Program-made: the position numbers and the translations under genes
Source: an uncultured Bacillota bacterium
GTDB lineage: Bacteria; Bacillota; Limnochordia; Limnochordales; ZCTH02-B6
Reading direction: 5' to 3'
NCBI GenBank assembly: GCA_937916565.1
Contig: CALFSR010000029.1
Location: 1 to 23,371 of the forward strand
DNA: 23,371 nucleotides
Shown here: in pieces, positions 7,678 to 14,520 of the stretch
Layout: each line of letters starts with the position of its first letter
Numbering within the stretch: the first letter of the stretch is position 1
Notes under the pieces: generated by a model
Database searches by the model: none
Seen by the model: only the letters and a program-made list of their open reading frames with translations
What the model was told of the DNA's origin: nothing

Positions 7678-7702
7678 CGCGGCACCTAGAGGAGGATTCA
7701 CC

Positions 7703-8623
7703 ATGGAAAAAGTCATCATCATCGGCTCCGGGCCGGCGGGGCATACGGCCGCCCTGTACGCCGCCCGGGCTAATCTCGCGCCCCTGGTGATTGAGGGCTA
7801 CGAACCCGGCGGCCAGCTCACCCAGACGACGCTCGTCGAGAACTTTCCCGGGTTTCCGGAAGGCATCATGGGCCCGGACCTGATGGAGAACATGAAGCAG
7901 CAGGCGCTGCGCTTCGGCGCCCGCTACAAGTCCGCCGAGGTGAAGCGGGTCGACCTGAGCCGGCGTCCCTTTAAGGTCGAGACGGACGGGGAGACCCACG
8001 AGGCGGAGACGCTTATCATCGCCACGGGGGCGTCGGCCAAGTGGCTCGGCGTGCCCGGCGAAAAGGAGCTCGTCGGCCGCGGGGTGTCCGCGTGCGCGAC
8101 GTGCGACGGGTTTTTCTTTAAGGAGCGGCACGTCATCGTGGTGGGCGGCGGCGATTCGGCGCTCGAGGAAGCCATGTTCCTGACCAAGTTCGCGACCAAG
8201 GTCAGCGTCGTTCACCGCCGGGATGAGCTGCGGGCGTCCAAGATCATGCAGCAGCGGGCCATGGAGAATCCGAAGATCGAGTTCGTCTGGAACAGCGTGG
8301 TGGAGCGCATTAACCCCGCCGACAACGGCATGGTGAAAAGCGTCACCCTCAAGGACACCAAGACGGGCGAAACCCGGGAGTTCCCGTGCGACGGCGTTTT
8401 CGTCGCCATCGGCCACCAGCCCAACACGGCGTTTTTGCAGGGGCAGCTGGAGCTGGACCCGGCCGGATACATCATTACCCGGGACGGCACCAAGACAAAC
8501 GTGCCCGGGGTATTTGCCTGCGGCGACGTGCAAGACCCGGTGTACCGGCAGGCGATCACCGCGGCGGGCAGCGGGTGCATGGCGGCCATCGACGCGGAGC
8601 GGTTTTTGGAGGCAAACGGCTAG
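7703..8623 (+). CDS. trxB: Thioredoxin-disulfide reductase
   Basis: A 306-residue FAD/NADPH enzyme that keeps cytoplasmic thioredoxin reduced. The FAD-binding GSGPAG motif is at 8-13, the redox-active CATC at 131-134, the NADPH-binding GGGDSA after it, and the C-terminal FAD motif ACGDVQD near the end. Length is typical of low-molecular-weight TrxR. GAGGAGG lies 8-9 bases before ATG 7703; an in-frame extension upstream overlaps the alcohol dehydrogenase tail and is not supported. A 22-nt-period direct repeat covers the stop codon region. Ferredoxin/flavodoxin-type TrxR homologues of similar length cannot be fully excluded. Confidence 0.93.
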   Translation: MEKVIIIGSGPAGHTAALYAARANLAPLVIEGYEPGGQLTQTTLVENFPGFPEGIMGPDLMENMKQQALRFGARYKSAEVKRVDLSRRPFKVETDGETHEAETLIIATGASAKWLGVPGEKELVGRGVSACATCDGFFFKERHVIVVGGGDSALEEAMFLTKFATKVSVVHRRDELRASKIMQQRAMENPKIEFVWNSVVERINPADNGMVKSVTLKDTKTGETREFPCDGVFVAIGHQPNTAFLQGQLELDPAGYIITRDGTKTNVPGVFACGDVQDPVYRQAITAAGSGCMAAIDAERFLEANG

Positions 8624-8652
8624 AGCATACAAGGCAAACGCCTAGAGCATAC
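8611..8652. repeat. Two-copy direct repeat spanning the trxB stop codon
   Basis: Two 20-bp copies, at 8611-8630 and 8633-8652, differ at one position (GGCAAACGGC against GGCAAACGCC, each followed by TAGAGCATAC). The first copy contains the final trxB codons and its TAG; the second lies just downstream. It looks like a local tandem duplication with a 22-nt period, consistent with replication slippage. Confidence 0.8.
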
Positions 8653-8687
8653 CGGACAGGCGGCCGCGCATACGCCTGGGGGGCGAG

Positions 8688-9437
8688 GTGTTGCCCTTGC
8701 GGCGCGGTCTGCTGGTGCTTGCGGCGGCCATCGGCCTGGCCGTCGGGTTTGTGCTCGGGGCGCTGTCGGCGGCGGGTTCACGGCCGTCGTGGGCGTCATC
8801 CCGGCCCTTGGACGCGCTTTCCCCGGCGGCCCTTCCCCCGGTGGACGAGACGGCCGCCTACCGGGTCGTCATCGGGGACGTGATCCCGGGCGGCGGCGAT
8901 GAGATTGTTGTGGGCGTGACGCTCGTGTCGGGCGATGGGCAGGTCCTGGTTTTCCAGCGCACCGGAAGCGGATGGGAGCCTGCGGCCCGGGTGGAAGGAT
9001 TTTCCGCCATCGACCGGGTGGAGGTGCGGGCCGTGGCCGGCTTGGGTGCCGCGGAACTGCTCGTCTACGACGAGCCCGACGAGCTTACCGGCGCGTTTTA
9101 CCGGCACCGGGGCCTCACCGTCCTCAAGTGGCGGCCCGGTGTTTCCGGCGTCGCTTCCGGCGATGCGCGGGGAGCGTTTGTGCCGGTCTGGTCGGGTACC
9201 CTGTTTGAAGAGGCGTACAGCCTTGATCCGCCCATGGAGGAGAGGGAGGTCCGGGCGGCCGAGGTCCGTTTCGGCCGCGGCGAGCTGCACGTCGTAGGCC
9301 AGCGTACCCGGAGCCGGCGCACGGGGGAGGGCGAGTACCGGGACCTTGAGGCGAGCCCCCTGGACGCCCGGTTTCGCTGGGATGAGGGAAGCTTCCGCTT
9401 CGTCCCGGAAGAGCCCGGCCAGCCCCAAGCCGGCTGA
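8688..9437 (+). CDS. Membrane-anchored or exported protein of unknown function
   Basis: 249 residues: a basic N-terminus (LPLRR), one hydrophobic segment (about 7-29) that may be a signal peptide or anchor, then a soluble, mostly beta-predicted domain rich in short hydrophobic stretches (YRVVIGDV, DEIVVGVTLVSG, QVLVFQRTG) resembling the repeats of beta-propeller or integrin-like proteins, though no motif is diagnostic. No cysteine in the external part. GTG at 8688 is preceded by a G-rich stretch; the adjacent TTG codons at 8691 and 8697 are alternative starts. It follows trxB by 64 bases on the same strand and ends before the convergent SASP gene. I do not recognise the family. Confidence 0.75.
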   Translation: MLPLRRGLLVLAAAIGLAVGFVLGALSAAGSRPSWASSRPLDALSPAALPPVDETAAYRVVIGDVIPGGGDEIVVGVTLVSGDGQVLVFQRTGSGWEPAARVEGFSAIDRVEVRAVAGLGAAELLVYDEPDELTGAFYRHRGLTVLKWRPGVSGVASGDARGAFVPVWSGTLFEEAYSLDPPMEEREVRAAEVRFGRGELHVVGQRTRSRRTGEGEYRDLEASPLDARFRWDEGSFRFVPEEPGQPQAG

Positions 9438-9451
9438 CGGGCGGCGGCCGG

Positions 9452-9486
9452 ACAAATAACAAGCGCCTCCCGCAAAGGGGAGGCGC
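9452..9486 (-). terminator. Rho-independent terminator of the 9529-9858 SASP gene
   Basis: A 9-bp perfect stem (9463-9471 with 9478-9486), 6-nt loop, followed on the minus strand by TTGTTATTTG. A smaller GTCCC/GGGAC hairpin (about 9512-9525) lies between it and the SASP stop. On the plus strand no T tract follows, so it mainly serves the minus-strand gene. Confidence 0.8.
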
Positions 9487-9528
9487 CGCGCGAGGTCGCC
9501 GGCCTGTGTCCCTTTCGGGACGGCCGTG

Positions 9529-9858
9529 TTACTGCGCAGGCGGCACCTGCACTTGGAACGGGTTCGGGGTTTGACCCGCCTGGGTCGCCTGCGTGAATTG
9601 CTGCTGCTGCTGCAGCCCCTGGCGGAAGCCGGCCTGAACCTGGGCAGCCGTCTGCTGGATCAGAGCCTGCTCCGCCGCCGCGATCATCCGCCGGACCATG
9701 TTGCCGCCGACGGCGCCGTTGAGGCGGGCGGGAACGTCGCCGAGGTACCCCTGGTAGTTCTGGATCCCCAGTTCCGTCGCAACTTCCTGCTTCAGGCGCT
9801 CGAGGGCCTGCGCCGACTGGGGCACGAGGGCCCGGTTGCGCTTTTGGCCTTGGGCCAT
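9529..9858 (-). CDS. Alpha/beta-type small acid-soluble spore protein (SASP)
   Basis: SASPs coat and protect spore DNA in the forespore and are degraded by the protease GPR on germination. This 109-residue protein has the family core: LKQEVATELG (a GPR-type cleavage site, E-V-A-T-E), then GYLGDVPARL, GAVGGNMVRR and MIAAAEQ. The core ends near residue 75; about 35 more residues form a Gln-rich extension ending NPFQVQVPPAQ, which classical 60-72 aa SASPs lack. The ATG at 9858 is chosen over a longer frame because GAGGAGGTGA lies just upstream. A sigma-G-like -10 (CACACTAA) lies at 9882-9889. A terminator follows. The SASP at 18421-18795 has the same layout. Confidence 0.95.
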   Translation of the reverse strand: MAQGQKRNRALVPQSAQALERLKQEVATELGIQNYQGYLGDVPARLNGAVGGNMVRRMIAAAEQALIQQTAAQVQAGFRQGLQQQQQFTQATQAGQTPNPFQVQVPPAQ

Positions 9859-9978
9859 GCTGGACTTCACCTCCTCGGTGGTTAGTGTGTCCCCGCAGCC
9901 GCCGGCGAGCCGTTGGGAATCATGGCAGCGCTGGCAGCGGGCCGGCAGGCCCGCCGCCGCTTGCCGCCGCCTGCTCAA

Positions 9979-10158
9979 CTACTGCTCCGAGTCAGTCGCC
10001 TCGTCCGCCTGGTTGTCCCGCTGGCGTTTTTGCTGCGGCTGCTGGTGCCGGAAGACGCCGGGCTCGTCGGCGAACTCGGTGTCCTCCGCGGGCCTGCGCT
10101 GCCGCTGGGTCTGCTGGTAGCGCTGCTTGGGCTCGTTTTGCGGCCGGCGTTCGGGCAT
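9979..10158 (-). CDS. Small Gln-rich hydrophilic protein, candidate gamma-type SASP
   Basis: A 59-residue gene. The ATG at 10158 follows a strong GGGGGAGGTGA. The product has 13 glutamines, many Arg/Asp/Glu and no Cys, Trp, Leu or Ile, and must be largely disordered. Residues 27-32 are TEFADE, closely matching the TEFASE element that gamma-type SASPs (Bacillus SspE) carry as the GPR cleavage site; as in SspE it is followed by a Gln-rich stretch (HQQPQQKRQ). It lies 120 bases upstream of, and co-directional with, an alpha/beta SASP. Gamma-type SASPs are classically described from Bacillales and carry two repeats; here there is only one. Coding status is well supported; the function is inferred from one motif, composition and neighbour. 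Confidence 0.7.
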   Translation of the reverse strand: MPERRPQNEPKQRYQQTQRQRRPAEDTEFADEPGVFRHQQPQQKRQRDNQADEATDSEQ

Positions 10159-10234
10159 GCGTCGTCACCTCCCCCTCGGGCTTTGCCCCGCGGCATAGTG
10201 TCCGCGGTTCCGCTCTCCCTCATTTGCGCATGTA

Positions 10235-10254
10235 CGAGGGACATATGTCCCTCG
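10235..10254. promoter_or_regulatory. Perfect 20-bp palindrome in a divergent promoter region
   Basis: CGAGGGACATATGTCCCTCG is an exact palindrome with no spacer, in the 181-bp gap between the divergent gamma-SASP-like gene (-) and the zinc-ribbon gene (+). Continuous symmetry and position suggest the operator of a dimeric regulator; a cruciform or hairpin is less likely with no loop. The regulator is unknown. Its ATGTCC/GGACAT half-sites recur at 244-266. Confidence 0.6.
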
Positions 10255-10339
10255 GCGGTAAGGGCAACCGTCGCTTACTGGCCCCCGGCTCCTTCGCGAC
10301 AATGAAAGAAAAGAGTGACGTCGGAGGGAGACGGTAACA

Positions 10340-10540
10340 GTGAGGATTTGTCGCATCTGCGGCGGCGCCATTTCAGCCGACACTCCGGCTCGGGCGCTGG
10401 GTTTGTGCTCGGACTGCGAGGACCGCATTCTGGCTCGGGCCGAGGATATTTTGGAAACCCGGGAACCCGTCATCCACGATCCCGACTGGGAGACGCACCT
10501 GGAGCGCCAGTCGCCCCGGAGCCGCTGGGACGATTTTTGA
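10340..10540 (+). CDS. Small zinc-ribbon protein, possibly Gin/CsfB-like anti-sigma-G factor
   Basis: 66 residues with four cysteines, C4-x2-C7-x15-C23-x2-C26, which should bind one zinc ion. The same spacing, with an acidic residue after the last cysteine and a downstream DPD-aromatic motif (here DPDWETHL), is found in Gin (CsfB) of Bacillus, a 64-residue forespore anti-sigma factor. Sequence identity outside these positions is low, so this is a suggestion; a generic zinc ribbon is the alternative. GTG start at 10340 follows GGAGGGAG with 9 bases spacing. Neighbouring SASP-type genes are consistent with a sporulation context. An extended -10 promoter for the ABC genes begins just after its stop. 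Confidence 0.75.
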   Translation: MRICRICGGAISADTPARALGLCSDCEDRILARAEDILETREPVIHDPDWETHLERQSPRSRWDDF

Positions 10541-10549
10541 TCCCGCGAG

Positions 10550-10558
10550 TGGTACAAT
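10550..10558 (+). promoter_or_regulatory. Extended -10 promoter element for the ABC exporter genes
   Basis: TGGTACAAT matches an extended -10 (TGn plus TACAAT). No good -35 is seen 17 bases upstream (ACGATT), as is common with extended -10 promoters. Transcription would start near 10565, just before the GGAGG at 10568-10572. Confidence 0.45.
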
Positions 10559-10585
10559 GGATCCGTTGGAGGCAAGAGCTCCCGC

Positions 10586-11293
10586 GTGAACATGGGGGTG
10601 TGCTCCACGGAGTTCGTTGTCGACGCCCGCGGCTTGACCAAAGCGTACCGGGACGGCGAGATTCGCTACCCCGCCCTGCGGGGGGTTGACTTGCAGGTGG
10701 CGGCCGGCGAGTTTGTAGCCCTGATGGGGCCCTCGGGGTCCGGCAAGTCAACCCTGCTCCATCTCATCGGTGGGTTGGACCGGCCCGATGACGGTGCTTT
10801 GCGCGTCGCCGGCCACGACTTGCCCGGCATGGGCGAAACCGCGCTGGCCATCTTTCGCCGCCGCTGCGTCGGGATCGTTTTCCAATACTTCAACCTGCTG
10901 CACCACTTGGACGCCCTCACCAACGTCATGCTGCCCGCGCTTCTGTCCGGTACGCCCGCCCGCGAAGCTCGCACCCGCGCTCTAGCGCTCCTGGAGCGGC
11001 TCGGCATCGGGCACCTCGCCGCCAAGCGGCCGCCGCAGCTGAGCGGGGGCGAGCGCCAGCGAGTCGCCATCGCCCGCGCCCTGATCAACGAACCCGCGCT
11101 CCTCTTGGCGGATGAACCGACAGGAAGTGTGGATCGCGCCGCCGCCGGCCGCATTTTGGACATGCTGGCCGCGGCCCATGCCGAAGGCCGGACCGTTCTG
11201 CTTGTAACCCACGACCCGGACGTCGCGGCCCGCGCCGGCCGCGTCGTGCAGTTGCGGGACGGGAAGATCCTGGCGCAGGCGGCGCCTGCGTGA
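10586..11293 (+). CDS. ABC transporter ATP-binding protein (MacB/LolD-type)
   Basis: 235-residue cytoplasmic ATPase that powers the membrane protein encoded next. Visible motifs: Walker A GPSGSGKS (48-55), Q-loop FQYFNLL, signature LSGGERQR (152-159), Walker B LLLADEPTG (172-180) and the switch histidine in VTHD. The overall pattern (RGVDLQVAAGEFVALMG, GGLDRPDDG) is that of the subfamily pairing with FtsX-domain permeases in lipoprotein, peptide or antibiotic export. The GTG at 10586 is 13 bases after GGAGG; ATG at 10592 is an alternative. Its stop overlaps the permease start by 4 bases (GTGA), so the two are translationally coupled. Substrate unknown. Confidence 0.93.
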   Translation: MNMGVCSTEFVVDARGLTKAYRDGEIRYPALRGVDLQVAAGEFVALMGPSGSGKSTLLHLIGGLDRPDDGALRVAGHDLPGMGETALAIFRRRCVGIVFQYFNLLHHLDALTNVMLPALLSGTPAREARTRALALLERLGIGHLAAKRPPQLSGGERQRVAIARALINEPALLLADEPTGSVDRAAAGRILDMLAAAHAEGRTVLLVTHDPDVAARAGRVVQLRDGKILAQAAPA

Positions 11294-13749
11294 GGGAGGC
11301 GCGTACCCTGCCTCCGGCCGCCGGTCGCCCGCGCTCTCGTTTCGCCGTGGCTGCAGCGCTTCTTCACTTGTCGCGGGGCTTGCTTGTCCAAAGCCGCGCC
11401 GCGCTGGCGCTGCTTGGTTTGACCATGGGACTAGCAGCCTTGCTGGCGAGCGCCGGGGCGCAAGTGTGGCGGGGCACGCCGGCGGGCTACGAGGCGCTCC
11501 ACGCTTCGACCGGCGCACCCCACGCGTGGTTCTTGCTCCCCCAACATCCGTTGCGGGAAACCGCCGCCGCCGTCGTCGCCGCTGATCCGTCCGTGGCCGC
11601 GCAAGCTATTGTAGCTCCCGTCGCCACCGTGTCCATGCTGGTGGAGCAGGAAGGCGCGGCGCGGGCGGTCGACGTGCGCGCCTACGGGTGGCCGCCTGGC
11701 GGTGCCGTGCATAGCACTCTGGGTGGTGCCGGAGGCGCTGCCGGTGCTGAGGGTGGTGGGGCATTCGGCGGCATGGGCGGCGGAGCGGATGGGGCTGCAA
11801 ACGGTCCGCTGGCCGGATTTGCCTTGCTCGAGGGCCGATGGCCTGCAGCCGGCAGTCCGGAAGTGGTGCTGGACGCCGGCCTCGCGGCGGCGCTTGGGCT
11901 GCCTGCCGGCGCGGATGTGCGGCTTGTAGGCCGCGACGGGCCCGTGGCAGTGCGGATCGTGGGGTTGGCCGCGTCGGCCCTGCAGTGCCCGTACCCGGAC
12001 TGCGCGCCGGCCCCGGCAGTGGTGCCCGCGGAGCTTTTGGCGCAGCTTTCCGCCGCGCCCCATATGCTGCTCGGGGTGCGACTGCACGACCCGCAGGCCG
12101 CTCCCGCTTTTGTCTTCGCCGCCCGGCGGCGGGCCGCGGCGTACGGGGTGCTGGCCGAGGGCGGCAACTGGCGGGATCTAGTGGCGCAACAGCAGCTGAC
12201 CGCAAGCCTTAGCGCCGGGTTTCTGGTTTTGGGCGGCGGGCTGTCGCTTCTGGCCGGGGCGGCCGTGTCGGCGCACGTGGTGGCCGCGGCGGCCGTCGCC
12301 GGCCGCCGGGTGATGGGTCTGGGCAGGGCCGTCGGGTTTACGCCCCGCCAGGTGGTGGCGGCGTTTGCCCTTGGCTGCGGCGCGGTGGGAGCGGCGGCGG
12401 GCGCGGCCGGAAGCCGGGTGGGGTGGCTTGCGGCCCGGGCATGGCTTGCGGCCGGGTCTGCGTGGACGGCTGCCGCGGCGGGCGGCGCGGGCGCCGTGCC
12501 GGCATCTGACTGGACACCCGGGTTCGTGGCGCTGGCCGTCGCCGTTGTGGCCGCCGCCACGGGCGCCCGGGCGGCCCGGGGCGGCGCATGGGCAAGTCCC
12601 GGAGCGGCCGTCGCCGGGGCGGGCGGAAGCGTGCCCGTGCGGCTCAACCTGGGCCGGCTGGGTGCGCGGCCGTTCATCCTTCTTTGGCCGGTGCGCCCGC
12701 TGGTGCCGGCGCTCGCCGTCGCCATCAGCATGACCGTGGGCACCGGCGCGCTGGTGCTGGCCGGCACGTTGGCCGCCTTTAGCAGGGATCCGGCGCAGCT
12801 TGGCGTGTTTCACCAGCTCACCGTGGAGAGAAACGGACTCGACCCCTCCGCGGTCGACCGGATCGTGGAGGCTGTGCCGGGCGTCGCCGGTTTTCACCGC
12901 GAAGGATGGCTGCGGGTGGACGTGCCGGAGGCGGCCGAATCCATCATCGTGCGAGGGCTCGACGGGGACTGGCGCGAGCTTCCATGGCGGGTGCTCGCGG
13001 GACGCTTTATACAGGAACCCGGCGAGATCGCCTTGGGCACCAGCGCCATGGAGCGGCTCGGGGTGCAGCCGGGCGACCACGTTGAAGTTGTGCTTGGCCA
13101 GCGCCGCGCCCGCTGGCGGGTCGCCGGCGCCTACCTGGAACTAGCCAACTACGGGCTCGCGGGAGCCGTCGCCTGGGAGACCCTTGCCGACCTCCAGCCC
13201 GCGGCCCAGCCGGCGGCTTGGCTCGTGCGCCTTGACCGGGCGGCCGACGCCGGCACGGTGCGGGCCCTGTTGCTGGAGGCCGGCGGGGGCGGGATCGCGG
13301 TATCGGCGGCCGGATTTGAGCCGCCGGCCGCGGTGCGCACGGCCGGAAGGCTCGTAGGCGGTTTGTCGCTCCTGCTGGCCGGCGTCGCAGCCGTGGCCGT
13401 CGTGCAGGGGATGGCCGCCGCCGTCCGGGAGCAGCGGCGGGACATCGCCATTCTCAAGGCTATCGGCATGACGCCGGGTCAGCTGGTGGCGGGCGCGGTC
13501 ACCGGCGTCGTGGCCGCGACGGCGCCCGGCAGCGGCGTGGGCGCTGTCGCGGGCGTGCTGCTGAGTGAGATTGGTTTTCGCATCGCGTCCGCCATGACCG
13601 GCATCGGCGGCCTCGCACCGGTGCAGCCGTGGGCGCTGGTCGCCGCGTTGACTGCCGCGGCGCCGCTTGCCGCAGGACTTGCCGCGCTGCCGCCGGCCTT
13701 GGCCGCGGCCCGGGCGCGAGCGACCGAGCTTGGAGGCGAAGAAATCTGA
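11290..13749 (+). CDS. ABC transporter permease, FtsX-domain family
   Basis: 819-residue membrane protein. An N-terminal helix (about 34-58) is followed by a large external domain (60-300), two or more helices (about 305-360), a segment of additional helices (to about 500), a second external domain (500-680) and a final FtsX-type helix bundle (690-805) containing REQRRDIAILKAIGMTPGQ, the characteristic cytoplasmic coupling sequence. The duplicated plan (helix, external domain, three helices, twice) is that of the type VII exporters and BceB-like proteins. Residues about 143-175 are a Gly/Ala-rich insertion with scarce side chains. Extremely Ala/Gly-rich composition reflects high GC. GTG start overlaps the ATPase stop; the phosphatase gene overlaps its end. 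Exported substrate cannot be inferred. Confidence 0.88.
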   Translation: MREARTLPPAAGRPRSRFAVAAALLHLSRGLLVQSRAALALLGLTMGLAALLASAGAQVWRGTPAGYEALHASTGAPHAWFLLPQHPLRETAAAVVAADPSVAAQAIVAPVATVSMLVEQEGAARAVDVRAYGWPPGGAVHSTLGGAGGAAGAEGGGAFGGMGGGADGAANGPLAGFALLEGRWPAAGSPEVVLDAGLAAALGLPAGADVRLVGRDGPVAVRIVGLAASALQCPYPDCAPAPAVVPAELLAQLSAAPHMLLGVRLHDPQAAPAFVFAARRRAAAYGVLAEGGNWRDLVAQQQLTASLSAGFLVLGGGLSLLAGAAVSAHVVAAAAVAGRRVMGLGRAVGFTPRQVVAAFALGCGAVGAAAGAAGSRVGWLAARAWLAAGSAWTAAAAGGAGAVPASDWTPGFVALAVAVVAAATGARAARGGAWASPGAAVAGAGGSVPVRLNLGRLGARPFILLWPVRPLVPALAVAISMTVGTGALVLAGTLAAFSRDPAQLGVFHQLTVERNGLDPSAVDRIVEAVPGVAGFHREGWLRVDVPEAAESIIVRGLDGDWRELPWRVLAGRFIQEPGEIALGTSAMERLGVQPGDHVEVVLGQRRARWRVAGAYLELANYGLAGAVAWETLADLQPAAQPAAWLVRLDRAADAGTVRALLLEAGGGGIAVSAAGFEPPAAVRTAGRLVGGLSLLLAGVAAVAVVQGMAAAVREQRRDIAILKAIGMTPGQLVAGAVTGVVAATAPGSGVGAVAGVLLSEIGFRIASAMTGIGGLAPVQPWALVAALTAAAPLAAGLAALPPALAAARARATELGGEEI

Positions 13750-14369
13750 CCCGACTGTTTTTAACCCGGCACGGGGAAACGGACTGGAACGTCGCCCGGC
13801 GCATCCAGGGCTGGTCGGACGTGCCCTTGAACGAGCGCGGCCGCGAGCAGGCTCACCGGCTCGCCATGCGCCTTGACGGCACCGCCATCGACGCCGTCTA
13901 CGCGAGCGACCTGGGCCGCGCTCTGGAAACCGCCGCCATCGTGCGGGGCACGCGCGACGCGCCGCTGCGGGTGACCGAGACGCTCCGGGAGCTCAACTAC
14001 GGAGCGCTGGAGGGCATGACCTGGGACGAACTGGTGGCGGCCGGGCACGAGCCATGGCTGCGCCGCTGGAACGCAGGCCGGGCGCCGGCGCCGCCGGGCG
14101 GCGAGGAGCTGGCCGCGGCGTGGGCCAGGGCGGACCGGTTTCTGAGCTGCGTCCTGTTGCGCCACCCGGGCGAGACGGTGCTCGTCGTCACCCATGGCGG
14201 CCTGCTGCGGCTGCTGGTGTGCTTGCTTCAGGGGCTTGGCCCGGAGCAGTGGGGAGCGGTGCGCACCGCGAACACCGGCCTCACCGAGGCTGTGGTCGTC
14301 CCAGGGGAGCGGCCGCAGCTTGTGCGCATCAACGACACGGTTCACCTGGAGGCTCTCGCCCGGCGGTGA
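13746..14369 (+). CDS. Histidine phosphatase (phosphoglycerate mutase-like) with probable CTG start
   Basis: About 207 residues. The phosphohistidine motif TRHGETDWN (RHG near 8-10), the ELNYGALEG motif and the second histidine in VVTHGGLLRLL are all present, typical of cobalamin-pathway or broad-specificity phosphatases of the GpmB/PhoE/CobC group; the substrate is undetermined. The family begins only a few residues before RHG, and the single plausible start is CTG at 13746, 9 bases after GGAGG (13732-13736) and overlapping the permease stop by 4 bases (CTGA). A GTG at 13629 would add a 39-residue basic extension overlapping the permease and lacks support. No ATG, GTG or TTG exists nearer in frame. 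Confidence 0.85.
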   Translation: MTRLFLTRHGETDWNVARRIQGWSDVPLNERGREQAHRLAMRLDGTAIDAVYASDLGRALETAAIVRGTRDAPLRVTETLRELNYGALEGMTWDELVAAGHEPWLRRWNAGRAPAPPGGEELAAAWARADRFLSCVLLRHPGETVLVVTHGGLLRLLVCLLQGLGPEQWGAVRTANTGLTEAVVVPGERPQLVRINDTVHLEALARR

Positions 14370-14520
14370 TATTCGCGCCCAAAGGAACATAGCGTCGCAG
14401 TGCGGGACGCATGCGCGCAAAAGCGCGGCTTGCCCGGTGAGCGCTCAGCGCAGCCGGCCTCAGGGGAGAACGCATGCGAGCCCGCACCGCAGGCAAGCGT
14501 AGCCGTTGGGGGCGTGGGGC

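Noticed and set aside
7376..7702. Upstream extension of the trxB frame
   Set aside because: It overlaps the alcohol dehydrogenase gene, and GAGGAGG just before 7703 marks the real start.
9526..9885. Plus-strand frame antisense to the SASP gene
   Set aside because: The minus-strand SASP is unmistakable, so this is its shadow.
12178..13080. Long minus-strand frames opposite the permease
   Set aside because: Arg/His/Pro-rich shadow frames of a high-GC gene; no motifs or ribosome binding sites.
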